Numbered from the stretch's first letter, positions 6,944-16,426 are shown. The stretch: DNA of 64,000 bases from Peptococcaceae bacterium UBA5752 (GCA_002419055.1 DIFI01000009.1:248001-312000), one strand, 5' to 3'. Made by a program: numbers and translations. Notes: generated by a model not told the origin, from the sequence alone.

Positions 6944-9145
6944 ATGAAGACACTAATTATCGTCGAATCTCCTACCAAGGCTAAAACTATTGAAAAATTT
7001 CTAGGTAAGAATTATATTGTGCGGTCATGCATGGGACATATACGTGATTTACCTAAAAGCTCAATGGGTGTTGATGTTGATCACGAATTTGAACCTCATT
7101 ATATCACTATTCGTGGTAAGGGTGATGTAATAAAAGTATTAAAAGATGAGGCAAAAAAAGCTGATCGCATATTACTTGCAAGCGACCCAGACCGTGAAGG
7201 AGAGGCAATTGCTTGGCATTTACAGCAATATCTTAATATTGGTGAGAAAGATTGTCGAATCCTATTTAATGAGATTACCGATAGAGCAATTAAAAATTCC
7301 GTACAAGATCCCATGCCTATTGATATAGGTAAATTCGAAGCACAACAAGCTCGGCGGATTCTTGATCGTCTCGTTGGCTATGGAATTAGCCCATTGTTAT
7401 GGAAAAAAGTTAAAAAAGGCTTATCGGCCGGGCGAGTTCAGTCGGTTGCGGTACGGCTTATTTGTGATCGCGAAAATGAAATCAAAGAGTTTGTTTCCGA
7501 AGAGTATTGGACATTATATGCTCACCTAAAAGCCGGGAAGAGTGAACTTGTTGCAAAATTAACTAAAATCGGAAAAAATAAAGCGAAGTTAGCTAATCAA
7601 GATGAAGTAGAAAAAGTCATAGCTAATTTATCAGGTCTTGAATATGCAGTAAATTCTGTTCAAACAAAAGAGAAAAAAAAGAATCCTGCGCCGCCTTTTA
7701 CTACAAGCAGTATGCAACAGGAAGCATCACGACGTCTTGGTATGATGGCAAAGAAAACAATGCAAACAGCCCAACAACTTTACGAAGGAATTGCTGTCGG
7801 TGGTACCGTTACCGGTCTTATTTCTTATATGCGTACAGACTCAATGCGTATTTCGGATGAGGCACAAGCTCAAGCACGAACTTTCATTGATGCTAAATAT
7901 GGTAAAGAATATGTTCCCGCAAAGCCAAATGTTTTTAATAATACAGGATCCAATATTCAAAACGCACATGAAGCTATTAGACCTACTTCAGTTGAACGTA
8001 CGCCAGCCATGCTTAAACCATTTTTAACAGTCCAACAATATAAATTATATAAGCTAATTTGGGAACGTTTTGTAGCCAGCCAAATGGCGGCAGCAATTTT
8101 TGATGTCACAAGCGTCAGCGTCAAAGCCGGAGATTTTACCTTTGCAGCGCGAGGAAGTGTTGTTCGCTTCACTGGATTCACACAGGTATATACCGAGGGT
8201 AAGGATGAAAAAGATAAGGATAAGGAACAAGAGGAAGAAGGAATAATTGCGCCGGTAAACGAAGGCGAAGTATTACCGCTTAACCGTATTGAACCTAAGC
8301 AACATTTTACTCAGCCGCCGGTTCGTTATTCAGAAGCTATGTTGATTAAATCTTTGGAAGAGCTGGGTATTGGACGTCCCAGTACCTATGCGCCGATTAT
8401 TGATACTATATTAGCTCGCTGTTATGTAGTACGAGAGGAAAAACAACTATATCCTACAGAATTGGGAGTACTTGTTGTTGATTTGCTAAAGGAATATTTT
8501 GCTAATATTATAGATGTTGAATTTACCGCAAATTTAGAAAAAAGTTTAGATATGATCGAAGAAGGTAATGCCGAATGGGTTAAAGTGTTGAGAGATTTTT
8601 ATACACCGTTTGCTAAAACTTTAAGCTATGCAGAGCAAGAGATTGAGAAGATCGTAATTGCTCCCGAAGAGTCGGGTGAAATGTGCGAAAAATGTGGTAA
8701 ACCAATGGTATATAGAATGGGGCGTTATGGTCGGTTTTTAGCTTGTTCCGGTTTCCCAGAATGTCATAATACAAAAGCTATTACCAAACCGTTAGATATC
8801 AAGTGTTTAGCTTGCGGAGGCAATATTATCCAGCGTAAAAGCCGTTCTGGAAGGATTTTTTATGGTTGTGATAATTACCCTAATTGCTCGTTTGTTTCTT
8901 GGGATTTGCCTATCGAGGCTAAATGCGAAAGTTGCGGTACTCAATTAACACAAAAAACTGGCCGCGATGGCAATACATTGACTATTTGTCCCAATAAGGA
9001 TTGTCCAACACGCAAACAACGCGATGCCAACGGCGATAAGCTACCACTACGCAGAGGGAGAAAGCATAAGGAAAATGACAGCGCAAAATCTGTATCAAAG
9101 CCACCGGTACGGCGAGGCAAAAACAGCAAAAAAACCGAGGCTTAA
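6944..9145 (+). CDS. topA: DNA topoisomerase I (type IA)
   Basis: 733 residues. The N-terminal Toprim domain begins LIIVESPTKAKTIEKFLG (catalytic Glu) and contains DPDREGEAIAWHL. The catalytic tyrosine is in ISYMRTDSMRIS near residue 294. Three C-terminal four-cysteine zinc fingers follow (CEKCGK..., CLACGG..., CESCGT...), then a lysine/arginine-rich tail that may bind DNA or RNA polymerase. It relaxes negative supercoils behind transcription. CAGGGAGGGC lies before ATG 6944. trmFO starts three bases after its stop, so the two are probably cotranscribed. Confidence 0.98.
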   Translation: MKTLIIVESPTKAKTIEKFLGKNYIVRSCMGHIRDLPKSSMGVDVDHEFEPHYITIRGKGDVIKVLKDEAKKADRILLASDPDREGEAIAWHLQQYLNIGEKDCRILFNEITDRAIKNSVQDPMPIDIGKFEAQQARRILDRLVGYGISPLLWKKVKKGLSAGRVQSVAVRLICDRENEIKEFVSEEYWTLYAHLKAGKSELVAKLTKIGKNKAKLANQDEVEKVIANLSGLEYAVNSVQTKEKKKNPAPPFTTSSMQQEASRRLGMMAKKTMQTAQQLYEGIAVGGTVTGLISYMRTDSMRISDEAQAQARTFIDAKYGKEYVPAKPNVFNNTGSNIQNAHEAIRPTSVERTPAMLKPFLTVQQYKLYKLIWERFVASQMAAAIFDVTSVSVKAGDFTFAARGSVVRFTGFTQVYTEGKDEKDKDKEQEEEGIIAPVNEGEVLPLNRIEPKQHFTQPPVRYSEAMLIKSLEELGIGRPSTYAPIIDTILARCYVVREEKQLYPTELGVLVVDLLKEYFANIIDVEFTANLEKSLDMIEEGNAEWVKVLRDFYTPFAKTLSYAEQEIEKIVIAPEESGEMCEKCGKPMVYRMGRYGRFLACSGFPECHNTKAITKPLDIKCLACGGNIIQRKSRSGRIFYGCDNYPNCSFVSWDLPIEAKCESCGTQLTQKTGRDGNTLTICPNKDCPTRKQRDANGDKLPLRRGRKHKENDSAKSVSKPPVRRGKNSKKTEA

Positions 9146-9148
9146 TAA

Positions 9149-10471
9149 ATGAAAAATAGCATAAATATTATCGGGGCCGGTTTGGCGGGTACGGAAGCAG
9201 CTTATCAAATCGCATTACGCGGAATATCGGTAACGCTTTATGAAATGCGACCTCAGCAAATGACGCCGGCGCATAAGGGAGACGGTTTTGCTGAGTTGGT
9301 ATGTAGTAATTCTTTGCGTGCCTATGGTATCGAATCCACTGTCGGTTTGTTGAAGGAAGAAATGCGTTTGATGGATTCATTGATTATTCGTGCTGCTTTA
9401 GCTGCACGAGTACCTGCCGGTGGTGCGCTTGCGGTTGATCGCAAAAGGTTTTCCGATTATATAGAGGCAGAGCTAAGCGCTAATCCCTTTGTTAAAATCA
9501 TTAGAGAACAAGTTTCTTCTATTCCTGATGGTTTGACAATTATAGCTGCGGGACCGTTGGTTTCTCCTTCTTTGAGTGAATCAATATCTGAACTGATTGG
9601 TGGGGAAATGCTCTATTTTCACGATGCTATTGCACCGATCGTGGCTAAAGGTAGCATTGATATGGAGAAAGTCTTTTTTGCCTCTCGATACGCAAAGGGA
9701 AATGGCAATGATTATATTAACTGCCCGCTTGACAAAGAACAATATCAGTATTTTTATGAAGAAATATTGGCTGCAGAATTATATCCGCTTAAAGAATTTG
9801 AGAAACAAAAACTATTTTCCGGCTGTATGCCGATTGAAGCAATGGCGGCTTGTGGTATAGATACAATGCGCTATGGCCCGTTAAAACCGGTTGGATTGGA
9901 GTATCGGGGACGGGAACCGTATGCGGTTGTACAATTGCGACAGGATGATGCGGCCGCGACGATGTACAATATGGTTGGATTTCAGACGAGGTTGAAACGG
10001 CCAGAGCAAGAGCGTGTGTTTCGCCTCATAACTGGATTAGAAAAGGCGGAATTTTTAAGGTTTGGGCAGATGCATAGAAATACCTATATTAATTCGCCGC
10101 GCTTGCTTTATAATACATTGCAGCTTAAACAGCGTTTAGACTTGCTTTTTGCCGGTCAGATCACCGGTGTCGAGGGTTATATAGAGTCGGCAGCGTGTGG
10201 ATTGGCCGCCGGAATAAATGGTGCGCTGTTAGCACAAGGTAAGGAGCCGCTGGTTTTTCCGCCAATGACCGCTTTGGGAGGCTTGCTTAGGTATATTACT
10301 ACTGTTACAGGTAACTTCCAGCCAATGAATGTCAATTTTGGGCTGCTGCCGCCGCTCGATAAGAAAATTCGTGATAAAAGACAGAGAAATCTCCAGATCG
10401 CTGAGCGATCTCTGGAGGAGCTAAAGAACTTTATTGCTGCCAACCCGGAAGCATTTGATGCAGGTAAGTAA
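9149..10471 (+). CDS. trmFO: Methylenetetrahydrofolate--tRNA (uracil-54-C5) methyltransferase TrmFO
   Basis: 440 residues. The N-terminal FAD-binding motif is GAGLAGTEAAYQIA. Other family segments are LYEMRP, ELVCSNSLR and FAGQITGVEGYIESAACGL. The enzyme uses 5,10-methylenetetrahydrofolate and FADH2 to make ribothymidine 54 in tRNA. It sits in the usual topA-trmFO-xerC-hslVU order. A GAGG at 9136-9139, inside the end of topA, is the likely ribosome site. The frame after its TAA stop stays open for about 34 codons, discussed under the xerC-like echo. Confidence 0.97.
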   Translation: MKNSINIIGAGLAGTEAAYQIALRGISVTLYEMRPQQMTPAHKGDGFAELVCSNSLRAYGIESTVGLLKEEMRLMDSLIIRAALAARVPAGGALAVDRKRFSDYIEAELSANPFVKIIREQVSSIPDGLTIIAAGPLVSPSLSESISELIGGEMLYFHDAIAPIVAKGSIDMEKVFFASRYAKGNGNDYINCPLDKEQYQYFYEEILAAELYPLKEFEKQKLFSGCMPIEAMAACGIDTMRYGPLKPVGLEYRGREPYAVVQLRQDDAAATMYNMVGFQTRLKRPEQERVFRLITGLEKAEFLRFGQMHRNTYINSPRLLYNTLQLKQRLDLLFAGQITGVEGYIESAACGLAAGINGALLAQGKEPLVFPPMTALGGLLRYITTVTGNFQPMNVNFGLLPPLDKKIRDKRQRNLQIAERSLEELKNFIAANPEAFDAGK

Positions 10472-10588
10472 TGTATTTGTAAAACAAATTTCTTCGGGCC
10501 TAAGTTGGTGGTGGAGCGACGGGTCGGGAAGAATGAAGAGGATATTACCACGTCAACTAAATTGCAATCAACTTGAGGTAAGAAAATA
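10472..10588 (+). other. trmFO-xerC gap with a short echo of xerC coding sequence
   Basis: Bases 10511-10549 match 10700-10738 inside xerC at 31 of 39 positions and in the same codon phase. The translations are VERRVGKNEEDIT and VEQGVGENEADVT. The upstream copy is also in frame with the trmFO stop and runs to a TGA just before xerC. It has no start codon or ribosome site of its own. It looks like a decayed partial duplication, not a gene. Confidence 0.5.
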
Positions 10589-11485
10589 ATGGATTTGCTA
10601 AACCAATTTCTCCGCTATCTGCAAATAGAACGCAATGCATCATCGTTGACGTTAAAGGCCTATCAAGAGGACGTCAGTCACTATTTGGCCTGGCTAACGG
10701 TAGAGCAGGGGGTTGGGGAGAATGAAGCGGATGTTACCGTTGCCGACAGCATTAGTATGCGAAACTATATTGCATCATTACGTCATCAAGGTTTACGAAA
10801 AAGCAGCATTGCTCGTCATTTAACGGCAATTCGTTCTTTTTACCGTTTTTTGTGCCGGGAAGAAGTTGCAGAGCTTAATCCGGCGCAAGCGGTTGCCTCG
10901 CCAAAGCGTGATAAATTGCTGCCTCATTTTCTTTATTATGAAGAAGTAGAAGCGTTGCTCAATGCTCCTGATGACAGTCTTGGCGGGCGACGTGATAAAG
11001 CAATTTTGGAAGTTCTCTATGGCTGTGGGCTGCGGGTCAGTGAATTGACCGCACTTGATTGCGGTAGTATAGAACATGACGTCGGATATTTGCGTGTTTT
11101 TGGTAAAGGAGCTAAAGAAAGAATTGTTCCGATTGGGTTGGAGGCAGTAAATGCCGTTAATCGATATTTAAGCCTTCGCGCTGAACATGGTGCCAACACC
11201 GATAAGCAATTGCCTTTATTTTTAAATCTTCGCGGTGGCAGGCTTAGCGACCGTAGCGTTCGTAATATAATTAATAAATATACCGAGCAAATTGCGCTGA
11301 TCAAGCATATCTCACCGCATACGCTGCGCCATTCTTTTGCAACCCATTTACTTGATAACGGCGCAGATCTTCGTTCAGTGCAGGAACTATTGGGACATGT
11401 GAAGTTAGACACAACGCAGATTTATACACATGTGACGCGAAGTAGGATGCGGGAAGTATATGACCGTACTCACCCCAGAGCATAA
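10589..11485 (+). CDS. xerC: Tyrosine recombinase XerC
   Basis: 298 residues. The N-terminal SAM-like core-binding domain covers about 1-90. The catalytic domain shows the full set of active residues: Arg in GCGLRVSE, Lys in GKGAKER, HTLRH (His and Arg), His in LLGH and the nucleophile Tyr279 in TQIYTHV. XerC resolves chromosome dimers at dif together with XerD. Its placement before hslVU is standard in Firmicutes. A GAGGT precedes ATG 10589. No dif-like site was noticed nearby. Confidence 0.96.
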   Translation: MDLLNQFLRYLQIERNASSLTLKAYQEDVSHYLAWLTVEQGVGENEADVTVADSISMRNYIASLRHQGLRKSSIARHLTAIRSFYRFLCREEVAELNPAQAVASPKRDKLLPHFLYYEEVEALLNAPDDSLGGRRDKAILEVLYGCGLRVSELTALDCGSIEHDVGYLRVFGKGAKERIVPIGLEAVNAVNRYLSLRAEHGANTDKQLPLFLNLRGGRLSDRSVRNIINKYTEQIALIKHISPHTLRHSFATHLLDNGADLRSVQELLGHVKLDTTQIYTHVTRSRMREVYDRTHPRA

Positions 11486-11497
11486 AGGAGGAAAATT

Positions 11498-12043
11498 ATG
11501 GAATTACAAGCGACGACAATTATTGCTGTCAGACGTGGAAATAAAGTAGCCATCGCGGGTGATGGCCAGGTGACAATGGGTAATACTACTATTATGAAAC
11601 AAGGCGCGCGTAAAGTACGGCGGCTGTTCGGCGGTAAAATTGTCGCTGGATTTGCCGGATCGGTTGCCGATGCTTTTACTTTGTTTGAAAAGTTTGAAAA
11701 GAAGTTAGAAGAGTATGGCGGCAATCTGGAGCGAGCTGCCGTAGAACTGGCAAAGCAATGGCGTACGGATAAATACTTACGCCAATTGGAAGCAATGCTG
11801 ATAGTTGCCTCAATTGATAAGCTATTGATAGTTTCCGGCACAGGCGAAGTGGTGGAGCCAGATGATAATATTGCTGCTATCGGCTCCGGCGGCAATTACG
11901 CGTTGGCGGCAGCGCGGGCTTTTACAGTCGCAACAGACATGTCACCGGCGCAAATCGCTGAGAAGTCACTGCATATTGCTGCTGATATTTGCGTATATAC
12001 GAATCATAATATCAATGTTTTAGAATTGGAGGCGGAGAAATGA
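11498..12043 (+). CDS. hslV: HslV (ClpQ) peptidase subunit of the HslUV protease
   Basis: 181 residues, homologous along its length to HslV: VAIAGDGQVTMGNT, KVRRLFGGKIVAGFAGSVADAF, AIGSGGNYALAAARA, CVYTNHNI. The catalytic N-terminal threonine should be Thr6, after removal of the propeptide MELQA, by alignment with the E. coli MTTIVSVRR start. It forms a double hexameric ring gated by HslU. AAAGGAGG precedes ATG 11498. The stop overlaps hslU's ATG (ATGA). Confidence 0.97.
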   Translation: MELQATTIIAVRRGNKVAIAGDGQVTMGNTTIMKQGARKVRRLFGGKIVAGFAGSVADAFTLFEKFEKKLEEYGGNLERAAVELAKQWRTDKYLRQLEAMLIVASIDKLLIVSGTGEVVEPDDNIAAIGSGGNYALAAARAFTVATDMSPAQIAEKSLHIAADICVYTNHNINVLELEAEK

Positions 12044-13443
12044 GAGAGCCAAAAGAGCTTACTCCACGGCAGATAGTGGAAGAATTGGATAAATATATTG
12101 TTGGCCAGGATGAAGCCAAGCGCTGCGTAGCCGTAGTACTGCGCAACCGTTATCGGCGGCGGCTGCTGGAAAAAGATTTGCAGGATGATATTGTGCCTAA
12201 AAATATTATTATGATCGGGCCTACCGGTGTTGGCAAGACCGAGATTGCACGCCGTCTGGCTAAGTTGGTTGATGCGCCCTTTATCAAAGTAGAGGCCACT
12301 AAGTTTACAGAGGTCGGCTATGTCGGTCGTGATGTTGAATCGATTATACGCGATTTGGTCGAGACTTCTATTCGTATGGTGCGCGAAGAGAAAATAAGTG
12401 AGTTTGAGGAAAAAGCTGCTACTGCTGCAGAGTTGCGGATACTTGATATTTTAGCACCTCTGCCAGGCAGAAGCAGAGTAGGCAATGCTGTTTCCTCATT
12501 TTTCGATCGCAGCAGTAATGAAAGATCGGCTTACGATGATGATTCTCCTGCTGCGCGTGAGCGTGATGACGAATTGCGCCGTCGCCGCGTCTGGCTACGG
12601 GATAAACTTTCTCGTGGTGAGCTCGACAAAGAAATGGTGGAAATTGAAGTGGAAGAAGCATCAAATCCAAATGTCGGATTTGGCATGGAAGAAATGGGTA
12701 TCGATATGAGTGGTATCCTCGGCAGTATTATGCCAAAAAAGAACAAAAAGCGTAAAGTAAATGTCGGCGAAGCCAAAAGATTGCTGACTCAAGAAGAAGC
12801 TGAAAAATTAATTGATAAAGATGAGGTAACCCAACTTGGTATTGAACGAGCTGAACAATCAGGCATTGTATTTCTTGATGAGATTGATAAAATTGCCGGT
12901 GGTGAAGGCGGCGGCGGTCCCGATGTATCGCGAGGCGGCGTCCAGCGCGATATTTTGCCGATAGTCGAGGGTTCGACGGTAATGACTAAATATGGTCCTG
13001 TACGCAGCGACTATGTCTTATTTATTGCTGCTGGCGCTTTTCATGTCGCAAAACCGTCAGATCTAATCCCCGAATTACAGGGTCGCTTCCCGATCCGTGT
13101 TGAATTGGATAACTTGGGGAAAAACGACTTAAGAAGGATATTGCTTGAACCGCATAATTCTTTAATCAAGCAGTATACTTCGCTGCTGGCTGTAGACGGC
13201 GTTAATATTAATTTTACCGAGGATGGGATAGATGCGATTGCTGAAATAGCCGACCGCGTGAATAGCAATACCGAAAATATCGGCGCCAGAAGATTGCATA
13301 CGATATTGGAAAAGGTGTTAGAGGAATTTTTGTTTAATGCCCCTGAAGGCATTAATGGTGAAGTCGATATTGACCGGGCTTATATTAATAAGAAGCTCAG
13401 TAATATTGCCAAGGACGAAGACCTGAGCAGGTTTATTTTATAA
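12040..13443 (+). CDS. hslU: HslU (ClpY) ATPase subunit of the HslUV protease
   Basis: 467 residues. Walker A is GPTGVGKT at 60-67, Walker B is IVFLDEIDKI, followed by a glycine-rich loop. The variable I-domain is about 130-245 and is charged. The C-terminal tail ends SRFIL, close to the SRFIL/RFIL-type end that docks into HslV pockets. It unfolds substrates for HslV. Translation is coupled to hslV by a 4-base overlap. Many Firmicutes have codY next; here codY is 45 kb away and rpsB follows. Confidence 0.97.
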   Translation: MREPKELTPRQIVEELDKYIVGQDEAKRCVAVVLRNRYRRRLLEKDLQDDIVPKNIIMIGPTGVGKTEIARRLAKLVDAPFIKVEATKFTEVGYVGRDVESIIRDLVETSIRMVREEKISEFEEKAATAAELRILDILAPLPGRSRVGNAVSSFFDRSSNERSAYDDDSPAARERDDELRRRRVWLRDKLSRGELDKEMVEIEVEEASNPNVGFGMEEMGIDMSGILGSIMPKKNKKRKVNVGEAKRLLTQEEAEKLIDKDEVTQLGIERAEQSGIVFLDEIDKIAGGEGGGGPDVSRGGVQRDILPIVEGSTVMTKYGPVRSDYVLFIAAGAFHVAKPSDLIPELQGRFPIRVELDNLGKNDLRRILLEPHNSLIKQYTSLLAVDGVNINFTEDGIDAIAEIADRVNSNTENIGARRLHTILEKVLEEFLFNAPEGINGEVDIDRAYINKKLSNIAKDEDLSRFIL

Positions 13444-13451
13444 GAAACTGC

Positions 13452-13480
13452 TTGCATTATTAATATTTTTATTGTAATAT
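13452..13480 (+). promoter_or_regulatory. Promoter of rpsB-tsf
   Basis: TTGCAT at 13452-13457 and TAATAT at 13475-13480 are 17 bases apart. The predicted start near 13487 gives a leader of about 108 bases. Confidence 0.6.
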
Positions 13481-13518
13481 ATACTGTGGTGTTAAATACA
13501 CACGGCGTGGTTTGAATT

Positions 13519-13552
13519 TCCCCTGTGTCATCGTTTACGGTGATGGGAAAAT
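13519..13552 (+). promoter_or_regulatory. Structured leader hairpin upstream of rpsB
   Basis: TTTCCC pairs with GGGAAA, and nested inside TCATCG pairs with CGGTGA around a TTTA loop. It lies in the rpsB leader between the predicted promoter and the Shine-Dalgarno. Ribosomal protein operons are often autoregulated through leader RNA, so an S2-binding role is plausible but unproven. Confidence 0.4.
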
Positions 13553-13594
13553 ATTTAAACGCCGGAGGTAAAACAAAATAAGGAGGAAATAAAA

Positions 13595-14365
13595 ATGGCA
13601 GTAATTTCTATGAAACAACTTTTGGAGGCTGGTGTTCATTTCGGACATCAGACGCGTCGCTGGAACCCGAAGATGGCTAAGTACATCTTCACCGAACGTA
13701 ATGGTATCTATATCATTGACCTGCAAAAGACAGTGCATAAGGTAGATGAAGCTTATAATTTCATCAAAAAAGTCGCTGAAGAAGGCAAATCGGTATTGTT
13801 TGTTGGTACTAAAAAGCAGGCACAAGATTCTATTAAAGAAGAGTCTGAACGCTGCGGCCAATATTATGTTCAAGAACGTTGGCTCGGCGGTATGCTGACT
13901 AATTTTAAAACCATTCAAAAGCGAATTGATTATCTCCGTTCTTTGGAAAGAATGGAAGAAGACGGAACCTTTGAAGTATTGCCTAAAAAAGAAGTTGCTA
14001 AGTTACGTGCCGAAAAGGTAAAACTTGACCGCTTTTTAGGCGGTATTAAAGATATGCGGAAACTGCCGGGCGCTATATTTATCGTTGACCCACGAAAAGA
14101 AAGAATCGCGGTTGCCGAAGCCCGCTTGCTGAATATTCCGATCGTTGCTATCGTTGATACCAATTGCGATCCCGATGAGATCGATTATGTTATCCCGGGC
14201 AATGATGATGCCATTCGTGCCGTAAAACTTTTGTCGGCCAAAATGGCTGATGCGATTATTGAAGCAAATCAGGGCGCTGATGTAGCTGCCGCTGATATCG
14301 AAACTGTGAAAAATGCCGAAGAAACTGAATTAGCGGTAGCTGTTGATTCTGAAAAAGCGAACTAA
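13595..14365 (+). CDS. rpsB: 30S ribosomal protein S2
   Basis: 256 residues starting MAVISMKQLLEAGVHFGHQTRRWNPKM, the S2 signature. The second family motif GAIFIVDPRKE..AVAEA is present at about 150-170. The C-terminal tail (about 230-256) is acidic and alanine-rich, as in other S2 proteins. S2 joins the 30S subunit late and is needed for S1 binding or mRNA handling. AAGGAGGAAAT precedes ATG 13595. It is followed by tsf, the classic order. Confidence 0.99.
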   Translation: MAVISMKQLLEAGVHFGHQTRRWNPKMAKYIFTERNGIYIIDLQKTVHKVDEAYNFIKKVAEEGKSVLFVGTKKQAQDSIKEESERCGQYYVQERWLGGMLTNFKTIQKRIDYLRSLERMEEDGTFEVLPKKEVAKLRAEKVKLDRFLGGIKDMRKLPGAIFIVDPRKERIAVAEARLLNIPIVAIVDTNCDPDEIDYVIPGNDDAIRAVKLLSAKMADAIIEANQGADVAAADIETVKNAEETELAVAVDSEKAN

Positions 14366-14383
14366 CAGTTTCAGTAAGTTTGT

Positions 14384-14434
14384 AAAGGCAGGATACAACC
14401 TGCCTTTATCATTCTGCCTGTATTAGGACAGGCA
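14384..14434 (+). terminator. Two intercistronic hairpins between rpsB and tsf
   Basis: The first hairpin (14384-14407) pairs AAAGGCAGG with CCTGCCTTT. The second (14415-14434) pairs TGCCTGT with ACAGGCA. Neither has a long T run; the first ends in TTT. They could attenuate transcription or protect mRNA ends, lowering tsf relative to rpsB. Confidence 0.5.
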
Positions 14435-14463
14435 ATAAATAATATATTAAGGAGGATTATTAT

Positions 14464-15117
14464 ATGATTACTGCTCAAATGGTAAAAGACTTAAGAGAGA
14501 GAACCGGCGCCGGTATGATGGATTGCAAAAATGCGCTGAGTGAATCTAATGGCGATGTTGAAAAGGCCATTGATATTCTGAGAGAAAAAGGGTTAGCCGC
14601 AGCAGCTAAAAAGTCCGGCAGAATTGCTGCCGAAGGTATTGTTGAGGCTTATATCCATGGCGGCGGTCGCATTGGCGTGCTTGTCGAAATCAATTGTGAA
14701 ACAGATTTCGTTGCCAAAACGCCTGAGTATAAAGATTTTTGCCGCGATATTGCGATGCAAATCGCCGCATCCAGTCCCGAATATGTTCGCCGCGAAGAAG
14801 TACCTGAGGAAGTTTTAGAAAGAGAAAGAAATATAGCCCGCGTTCAAGCTCTTAATGAAGGCAAACCGGAAAAAATTGTTGAAAAAATTGTTGAGGGCAG
14901 ATTGGAAAAATATTATAAACTGGTATGCCTTGTTGAACAGGAATATATCAAAGATAATGATAAGACAGTTCAAGACTACGTTAACGATCAAATTGCCAAG
15001 ATTGGCGAGAATATCTCGATCCGTCGTTTTGCCCGTTTCCATGTTGGCGAGGGTATAGAGAAAAAACAAAGCAACCTTGCTGAAGAGGTTGCTGCCATGA
15101 ACCAGAAAAACGCCTAA
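14464..15117 (+). CDS. tsf: Elongation factor Ts
   Basis: 217 residues, the short EF-Ts form. The N-terminal UBA-like domain has MVKDLRERTGAGMMDCKNAL. The core contains GRIGVLVEINCETDFVAKT, the EF-Tu contact signature. EF-Ts exchanges GDP on EF-Tu. AAGGAGG precedes ATG 14464. It is followed by pyrH 33 bases later, as in most bacteria. Confidence 0.99.
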   Translation: MITAQMVKDLRERTGAGMMDCKNALSESNGDVEKAIDILREKGLAAAAKKSGRIAAEGIVEAYIHGGGRIGVLVEINCETDFVAKTPEYKDFCRDIAMQIAASSPEYVRREEVPEEVLERERNIARVQALNEGKPEKIVEKIVEGRLEKYYKLVCLVEQEYIKDNDKTVQDYVNDQIAKIGENISIRRFARFHVGEGIEKKQSNLAEEVAAMNQKNA

Positions 15118-15150
15118 TTATCGCTAGATGCGAAAAAGGAGATGTGATCT

Positions 15151-15876
15151 GTGCAGGCAAAGTATAAAAGGGTAATCCTTAAAATCAGTGGCGAATCCTT
15201 AGCCGGCAATCTTGGGTATGGTTTAGATCACAAAACGCTTAACAACATTGCATTGCAATTGCGCGATGTAGTGAAGCTTGGCGTAGAGGTTTGTATTGTC
15301 GTAGGCGGCGGCAATATCTGGCGCGGTATTTCCGGTAGCAATAAAGGTATGGACAGAGCTGCCGCCGATTATATGGGCATGCTGGCTACAGTGATCAATG
15401 CCGTGGCATTGCAAGACGCTCTGGAGCAAGAAGATGTAATTTGCCGAGTGCAGTCAGCAATTGAAATGCGTCAAGTTGCTGAGCCATATATTCGCCGCCG
15501 TGCTCTGCGACATTTGGAAAAAGGCAGAGTGGTCATATTTGCGGCCGGTACCGGTAATCCTTATTTTTCTACCGATACGACTGCAGCTCTACGTGCTGCG
15601 GAAATGAGCGCTGATGTAATACTGATGGCAAAGAAGGTCGACGGCGTCTATGACAGTGATCCCAAAAAGAACCCTGAGGCACAACGTTTTGAGAAACTGA
15701 CCTACTTGGATATACTAAATAAAGGGCTGCAGGTTATGGATGCTACTGCTGCTTCGCTGTGTATGGATAATAATATCCCCTTAGTTGTTTTTAATATAGG
15801 TGTTGATGGTAATATTTTAAAGGCTGTTATAGGAGAAAACATAGGGACTTATGTGGGAGGTGTTGATAATGCTTAA
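15151..15876 (+). CDS. pyrH: UMP kinase
   Basis: 241 residues of the amino-acid kinase fold. VILKISGESLAG is the N-terminal phosphate loop, VVGGGNIWRG follows, and the UMP/ATP site has GTGNPYFSTDTTAALRA and KKVDGVYDSDPKKNP. It phosphorylates UMP to UDP, feeding RNA and UDP-sugar synthesis. It starts at GTG 15151 with AAAAGGAGATG upstream. It overlaps frr by eight bases. Confidence 0.98.
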   Translation: MQAKYKRVILKISGESLAGNLGYGLDHKTLNNIALQLRDVVKLGVEVCIVVGGGNIWRGISGSNKGMDRAAADYMGMLATVINAVALQDALEQEDVICRVQSAIEMRQVAEPYIRRRALRHLEKGRVVIFAAGTGNPYFSTDTTAALRAAEMSADVILMAKKVDGVYDSDPKKNPEAQRFEKLTYLDILNKGLQVMDATAASLCMDNNIPLVVFNIGVDGNILKAVIGENIGTYVGGVDNA

Positions 15877-16426
15877 AGAACTGCTGGCCGATACTGAATC
15901 ACGTATGGAAAAGGTTGTAGAAGTGTTAGTTAAAGATTTTGCTTCTCTGCGAGCGGGGCGCGCTAATCCGGCTATGCTGGAAAAGGTGATGGTAGAATAT
16001 TATGGTTCCCCGACACCTCTTAATCAGACCGCAAACATTTCCTGTCCGGAACCACGCTTAATTGTTATCCAACCCTGGGATAAAAATATTATTGCCAATA
16101 TTGAAAAAGCCTTACTTAAATCAGATTTGGGCATTACCCCTTCCAGTGACGGTATAGTGATCAGGCTGGCAGTGCCGCAGTTGACGGAAGAACGCCGCCG
16201 TGAATTGGTCAAAATATGTAGTAAAAAGAGTGAGGAAGCAAAAGTGGCGGTACGGAATATCCGCCGTGATGTCAACGATGACATTAAATCATTAGAAAAG
16301 TCTAAAGATATTTCGGAAGATGAAGGTAAAAAAGCACTTGATGATGCGCAAAAACTTACTGATAAATATATTAAACGTCTAGATGAAGTATTAAGTAAAA
16401 AAGAAAAAGATATAATGGAGGTCTAA
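15869..16426 (+). CDS. frr: Ribosome recycling factor
   Basis: 185 residues, the normal length. Family segments include FASLRAGRANPAMLEKVMVEYYGSPTPL, NISCPEPRLIVIQPWD and the C-terminal helical hairpin ending KEKDIMEV. It splits post-termination ribosomes with EF-G. I start it at ATG 15869, which has GGGAGGTG at 15855-15862; a longer in-frame ATG at 15851 lies before that site and adds residues not typical of the family. Confidence 0.98.
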   Translation: MLKELLADTESRMEKVVEVLVKDFASLRAGRANPAMLEKVMVEYYGSPTPLNQTANISCPEPRLIVIQPWDKNIIANIEKALLKSDLGITPSSDGIVIRLAVPQLTEERRRELVKICSKKSEEAKVAVRNIRRDVNDDIKSLEKSKDISEDEGKKALDDAQKLTDKYIKRLDEVLSKKEKDIMEV

